Positions 60,480 to 64,000 of a stretch of DNA of 64,000 bases are shown piece by piece. The notes below the pieces were generated by a model. That model was not told the origin of the DNA. It ran no database searches and saw only the letters and a program-made list of their open reading frames with translations. Within the stretch, counting starts at the first letter, position 1, and each line of letters starts with the position of its first letter. Source of the stretch: Thalassospiraceae bacterium LMO-JJ14 (GTDB lineage Bacteria; Pseudomonadota; Alphaproteobacteria; Rhodospirillales; Casp-alpha2). The stretch lies in NCBI GenBank assembly GCA_021555105.2, contig CP134604.1:2852001-2916000 (forward strand), given 5' to 3'. The translations under genes were made by a program, and so were the position numbers.

Positions 60480-61430
60480 TCAGCTCTTCTTTTTCTTGCG
60501 TTCGTCTTTCGCTTTCTTCAGCGCGCGAATGATGTCGTAATCCTCGGACGTCATCGGAACGAATTTGTTCGACTTCACGTTGGCGAGGAATTTTTTCGCG
60601 GAAGCTTCCTTCGAGAGACCGAGGAACGTTTCGCGGACGTTCTTTTTAATGTCTTCGCAAAGCGTGTTGCGATAGACGAACGGATCCTGCGGGATCGGCT
60701 TCGACTGCCAGAGAATATTGACGTCGTCGAGTTTCGCTTCGCCCTTGGAAACGACATTGTCGAAACGGTGCGTGGCGACAAACGCGGCATCGACCTTGCC
60801 CTGGACGACAGCGACCGACGACAGTTCATGCGACCCGGTATAAGCGACCTTGCCGAAGAATTTGTCGATATCCATGCCGACGACCTGCGAGAACACGACA
60901 CGCGGCATCAGGTTGCCGGACGTGCTGCCCGGGTCGGTCAGACCGACGGTGGCGCCCTTCAGTGAATCGATGGTCGTGAACTTCGAGCCTTTTTTGGAAA
61001 TCAGCGCAGCGCGATAGCCGGGGCCTTCTTCCTGCATATGCCCCTTCTTCTTGGCATAAGTCGCAAAAACCTCGACGCTCGGATCTTTCTCGCTGGCGAT
61101 CACGTACGAGTACGGACCAAGCACGGCGACATCGACAAACTTGCTAAGCAGCCCTTCGACCACCGACGCATAAGATGTCGGCATGAAGAACTGAATTTTC
61201 TTGCCGGTCAGCTTGGCCATACGGTCGGTCACGGGCTTGTAAAGCTGCAACTCGGCAACGGATTCCTCGGTCGGTACGATGGCGAACGTCAACGCATCGG
61301 GGTTTTCACATTCGGCAGCCTTTACTGCACCGCTGAATGCGAGTCCGGCAATCGCCGCGATACCCAGAACGCCAATTGCCTGTTTACAGGCGCCGACGCA
61401 GGATTTGGTAAGTTTGGATCTGGACTTCAT
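60480..61430 (-). CDS. phnD: Phosphonate-type periplasmic binding protein
   Basis: A 316-aa substrate-binding protein. A signal peptide (about 1-38) ends near AVKAAEC. The mature protein has the PhnD-like TFAIVPTEESVAELQLYKP start, the FFMPTSYASVVEGL and VDVAVLGPYSY segments, and the phosphonate-pocket-like GSTSGNLMPR. The C-terminus is very Lys-rich (KKAKDERKKKKS). Phosphonate, phosphite and methylated or amino-phosphonate ligands cannot be told apart by eye. GAGGAGAC precedes the ATG. First gene of the operon. Confidence 0.9.
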   Translation of the reverse strand: MKSRSKLTKSCVGACKQAIGVLGIAAIAGLAFSGAVKAAECENPDALTFAIVPTEESVAELQLYKPVTDRMAKLTGKKIQFFMPTSYASVVEGLLSKFVDVAVLGPYSYVIASEKDPSVEVFATYAKKKGHMQEEGPGYRAALISKKGSKFTTIDSLKGATVGLTDPGSTSGNLMPRVVFSQVVGMDIDKFFGKVAYTGSHELSSVAVVQGKVDAAFVATHRFDNVVSKGEAKLDDVNILWQSKPIPQDPFVYRNTLCEDIKKNVRETFLGLSKEASAKKFLANVKSNKFVPMTSEDYDIIRALKKAKDERKKKKS

Positions 61431-61769
61431 TGGATGTCTCCTCATTGATGACTATTACGTCCACCGGCAACATGGCCGACGAACATTGCCCCGTCTCATT
61501 TCCATTTTCGGATTATTGGACGTGACCGGGGACCTGGGAAATCTCCGGGCATCGCCGTTTCGGCATGTTTTTCCGTGAATTTGCCGCCTTTGAAAAAAGG
61601 CAGCACACAGCAAAGTACAAAATCATGTGCAGAGTTATTCATCGCTTCTCCCAGCCATCGCTTGCCGATTATATTTACTGTTCGGCTTGGCGATCAGGCA
61701 AGATGATGATCCTATGAAGCTATCTATTGGACAAATTCATATTTAAGATGTTATCCATTTAAATAAGCA
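61431..61769. promoter_or_regulatory. Divergent phnD-lysR regulatory region
   Basis: A 339-bp gap between phnD and the LysR-family gene. It becomes AT-rich from about 61580 to 61769 (for example ATTCATATTTAAGATG near 61735), consistent with a promoter and LysR binding sites. I did not find a clear T-N11-A box or a Pho box, so the regulator's site is not assigned. No gene was seen. Confidence 0.5.
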
Positions 61770-62639
61770 ATGATATTTACACAGCTCAGATCCTTTCACG
61801 CCGTCGCTGCCGAGCATGGGTTCACCGCTGCTTCGCGGGTGCTGAATGTCGGCCAGCCGACATTGACCAGTCAGGTCCGCGCACTCGAGGAAATGTTCCA
61901 GGTCGAGCTTTTCCACCGCCGCGGCCGCGAGATCGCATTGACCGATGCCGGAAAAGCGCTGTTCGTGATCACCCGGCGTATCATGGATCTGGAAGGGGAA
62001 GCCCGAGATGTGCTGAATGCCTTCGGCGGGTTTCACACCGGCACGCTCAGGGTCGGTGCGGTCGGCCCGTTCCATGCGACGGAAATGCTCAGCGCCTTTA
62101 GCGAACGCTATCCCGGGATACGTTTGGCCGTGACCGTCGGGAACTCACGCGAGATGGTGAACAAGCTTCTGGATTACTCAGCCGATGTCGCTGTTCTCGC
62201 GCATGTCGAAGATGACCCGCATATCTTCGCTATGCCCTACAGCCGTCACAAGGTCGTTATCTTCAGCAATAAATCGCATCGCTTTGCCAGACGCCGAAGC
62301 ATCCGCATTGCCGAGCTTGAAGGCGAACGCATGGTGCTGCGCGAACGTGGCTCGACGACACGCCTCGCTCTTGAAGCCGCCCTTAAGGATCACGGCGTTT
62401 CAATCAACCCGGTCATGGAAATTGGCAGCCGCGAAGCGGTCTGGCTGGCCGTCGCGCGCGGCATCGGGATCGGGGTGGTATCGGACATTGAATTCATCCC
62501 CCACCCCGATCTGCATGTCTTCGGCGTTTCCGATGCCGATATCTACACCACGGCGCACGTCAACTGCCTGATGGAGCGACGCAACTCGCGGCTGATCGAC
62601 GCCTTCTTCGAGATCGCAAAACTGACCCGACGTTCATAG
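61770..62639 (+). CDS. LysR-family transcriptional regulator
   Basis: A 289-aa LysR-type regulator. The N-terminal winged helix is LRSFHAVAAEHGFTAASRVL with recognition segment GQPTLTSQVRALEEMF. The periplasmic-binding-like effector domain begins near residue 90 (TLRVGAVGPFHATEML). Its divergent position suggests control of phnDCEE-adh. In several proteobacteria LysR regulators next to 2-aminoethylphosphonate genes respond to the phosphonate, so control by substrate rather than phosphate starvation is plausible. Its ribosome-binding site is weak. Confidence 0.9.
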   Translation: MIFTQLRSFHAVAAEHGFTAASRVLNVGQPTLTSQVRALEEMFQVELFHRRGREIALTDAGKALFVITRRIMDLEGEARDVLNAFGGFHTGTLRVGAVGPFHATEMLSAFSERYPGIRLAVTVGNSREMVNKLLDYSADVAVLAHVEDDPHIFAMPYSRHKVVIFSNKSHRFARRRSIRIAELEGERMVLRERGSTTRLALEAALKDHGVSINPVMEIGSREAVWLAVARGIGIGVVSDIEFIPHPDLHVFGVSDADIYTTAHVNCLMERRNSRLIDAFFEIAKLTRRS

Positions 62640-62675
62640 TCCGAAAATTACGATGGCGCCGGGATCGGTTGCTGC

Positions 62676-63275
62676 TTACATATCACCTTCAACGACAGTC
62701 AGGCCGAGGATATGCCAGGCCTGCATGCCGCCCCGGTAATAAAGGATTTTATCCGCCGGATAGCCTTCCCGCAGCATCGCCTTGATTGCCATCGGCGACT
62801 GGCCACACCAGGGGCCGTTGCAGAAAAGCAGAACTTTTTCGGCTTTGGTGCAATCCCATTTGCCGGCAGCGCCGGTGCAGCCGATCTCGTCCAGCCGGTC
62901 GGCCATTTGCGTATAAGGCATGTTAACGGCGCCCGGGATCGTTCCATCAAGATGCCATTCCACCGTCCGGCCATCGATCAACTTGCCGCCGTTCTTGGCG
63001 AATTCAAGCAGTTCGACCTCGCCGACGGTGGTCACGCCGGGTGCGACCTGCATCGGCTGGATGCAGAACGGCGGACATTTGCGTGAGGTCTTCGCATATT
63101 TCGAATCGACCGTCGCATCCATGTCCTGATTGCGCATGATTTCGACCGGCCCTTTGGCCGTCGGCACGGTCACGCTCGGTGTCCGCGCATTGATTTTGAC
63201 ATCAAGTTCGGCAGCCGTTGCATTCGTAACAACCAGGCCCAGAACAAGCGTCAATACGGTAAAAAGCATCTTCAT
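62676..63275 (-). CDS. Periplasmic rhodanese-domain protein
   Basis: A 199-aa exported sulfurtransferase-like protein. Signal peptide residues 1-22 end near ATAAEL. The rhodanese active-site Cys is in LLFCNGPWCGQSPMA, with a second Cys six residues on. Another pair, CPPFC, lies near residues 67-71. The domain also has VEWHLDGTIPGAVNMPY. It could move sulfane sulfur from thiosulfate or persulfide. It resembles rhodaneses with a CNGPWC motif found near PQQ-dependent pathways. It follows the Blh-like gene end by 154 bp in the same direction and has AAGGGG before the ATG. Confidence 0.85.
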   Translation of the reverse strand: MKMLFTVLTLVLGLVVTNATAAELDVKINARTPSVTVPTAKGPVEIMRNQDMDATVDSKYAKTSRKCPPFCIQPMQVAPGVTTVGEVELLEFAKNGGKLIDGRTVEWHLDGTIPGAVNMPYTQMADRLDEIGCTGAAGKWDCTKAEKVLLFCNGPWCGQSPMAIKAMLREGYPADKILYYRGGMQAWHILGLTVVEGDM

Positions 63276-63337
63276 GGATATCCCCTTTCTTTCGTGGCCC
63301 TGATCGGGCGTTTTATAAAACGTCTTAATTTATACAT

Positions 63338-63352
63338 TATCATTATATGATA
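63338..63352. promoter_or_regulatory. Candidate operator upstream of the rhodanese gene
   Basis: TATCAT-TAT-ATGATA is a perfect 6-3-6 inverted repeat, 63 bp upstream of the rhodanese start in an AT-rich tract. A sulfur-responsive or metal regulator could bind it; which one is unknown. Confidence 0.4.
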
Positions 63353-63429
63353 TTTGAATGTATTAGTTGCTCGTTCAACGCCCCGTCAGGATTTACCTCC
63401 GTTATGCGCGTCTTCGTGCGGGCCGCGTC

Positions 63430-64000
63430 TCATAATGCGTTGATCGGGATTTTCATGTAGCTGGTGCCGTTGTCCTCGGCGGGCGGCAATGCGCCGGCAC
63501 GCATGTTGATCTGTACCGCCGGCAGGATCAGCTTGGGCATGCCGAGCGTCTTGTCACGTTCGGTCCGCATCTTGACGAACGCATCCTCGCTGATGCCGTC
63601 ATGCACATGAATATTGTTGGCGCGCTGGTCGGCGACGGTGCATTCCCAGGCGAATTCATCGCGGCCGGGCGCCTTGTAATCGTGACACATGAACAGGCGG
63701 GTTTCCGGCGGCAGCTCGAAAATCCGCTTGATCGAGGCATACAGCGCCCGCGCATCACCGCCCGGAAAATCACACCGTGCCGTACCGTAATCGGGCATGA
63801 AGATGGTGTCGCCGACAAAGGCCGCATCGCCGATCGTATACACCATGCATGCGGGTGTATGGCCGGGCGTATTCATGGCCTTCGCCTCGATGTTGCCAAG
63901 CATGAAGGTATCGCCGTCGGAAAGCAGCCGGTCGAACTGCGAGCCGTCTTTCTTGAATTCAGGTTCGGCATTGAAGATATCGGCGAAGACCGTCTGAACG
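63430..64000 (-). CDS. blh: Blh-type persulfide/sulfur dioxygenase, N-terminus beyond window
   Basis: At least 190 codons of a metallo-beta-lactamase-fold protein; the frame is open to the window edge, so the N-terminus with the HxHxDH motif is missing here. Visible parts match Blh-type sulfur dioxygenases related to ETHE1: NTPGHTPACMVYTIGDAAFVGDT (third His and Asp ligands), MPDYGTARCDFPGGDA, FMCHDYKAPGRDEFAWE and a C-terminal LILPAVQINMRAGALPPAE. These oxidise glutathione persulfide to sulfite. Blh is commonly controlled by BigR-type regulators like the one at 29190. Likely co-functions with the rhodanese gene. Confidence 0.85.
   Translation of the reverse strand, partial: VQTVFADIFNAEPEFKKDGSQFDRLLSDGDTFMLGNIEAKAMNTPGHTPACMVYTIGDAAFVGDTIFMPDYGTARCDFPGGDARALYASIKRIFELPPETRLFMCHDYKAPGRDEFAWECTVADQRANNIHVHDGISEDAFVKMRTERDKTLGMPKLILPAVQINMRAGALPPAEDNGTSYMKIPINAL

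Noticed and set aside
1-64000. CRISPR arrays, tRNA or rRNA genes, insertion sequences, prophage
   Set aside because: No regularly spaced direct repeats, cloverleaf-like or ribosomal sequences, transposase or phage genes were recognised by reading; a covariance-model scan would be needed to exclude small RNAs fully.

Overview
The window looks like chromosome from a halotolerant, probably marine alphaproteobacterium of a Rhodospirillales-like lineage. The reasons are high-GC coding sequence with AT-rich promoters, an ectABC-ask cluster with divergent ectR, a Zur/Znu zinc regulon, an N-methylproline demethylase-like enzyme, a compact thiosulfate-oxidising sox cluster, phosphonate-type uptake genes, and dispersed palindromic intergenic repeats. 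Lineage is an inference from gene content only. I found no rRNA, tRNA, CRISPR array, integrase or insertion sequence.

Layout. 0-11 kb: catabolic genes (class III aminotransferase, SDR, TauD-like dioxygenase, hemerythrin, L-serine dehydratase, two-subunit class I fumarase/tartrate dehydratase, an EF-hand/M23 protein, a TRIC-type channel, an N-methylproline demethylase-like flavoenzyme). 11-16 kb: a 63-aa orphan, tcuAB-like tricarballylate oxidation genes, an OYE-type reductase coupled to a carboxymuconolactone decarboxylase-like gene. 16-20.7 kb: ectoine synthesis. 21.4-25 kb: acylating (sulfo)acetaldehyde dehydrogenase plus an ADP-forming CoA ligase pair. 25-28.1 kb: znuA divergent from znuC-znuB-zur. 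28-39 kb: sulfur oxidation (persulfide-type ArsR regulator, soxW, an unknown secreted protein, ccdA/soxV, soxB-A-Z-Y-X, a soxS-like thioredoxin, flavocytochrome c flavoprotein, a soxH-like metallo-beta-lactamase-fold protein). 39-46 kb: DehI-like protein, membrane-anchored FMN glutamate-synthase-like protein, a gamma-glutamyltransferase remnant beside a DUF1028 gene, GMC oxidoreductase, sulfotransferase and FkbM methyltransferase. 46-50 kb: sulfoacetaldehyde acetyltransferase (xsc) and a ketopantoate-reductase-like gene. 50-56.7 kb: HI0933-type flavoprotein, cupin, an EgtB-EgtD fusion, PhyH-family dioxygenase, SulP transporter. 56.7-62.6 kb: phnDCEE-type transporter with an alcohol dehydrogenase and divergent LysR gene. 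62.7-64 kb: secreted rhodanese and the end of a Blh-type sulfur dioxygenase gene that runs off the window.

The genes fit a sulfur and compatible-solute economy. C2 sulfonates can converge on sulfoacetaldehyde, which Xsc can cleave to sulfite and acetyl phosphate, or which the dehydrogenase/CoA-ligase trio can interconvert with sulfoacetate. Reduced sulfur can be oxidised by Sox, with FCSD, rhodanese and Blh handling sulfide and persulfide. The most interesting items are the SauS/CoA-ligase trio with a promoter motif shared with xsc, the single-polypeptide EgtB-EgtD, and several proteins in familiar folds that have lost canonical catalytic or metal-binding residues (SDR, hemerythrin, M23 peptidase, SoxH-like protein, phosphonate-linked alcohol dehydrogenase).
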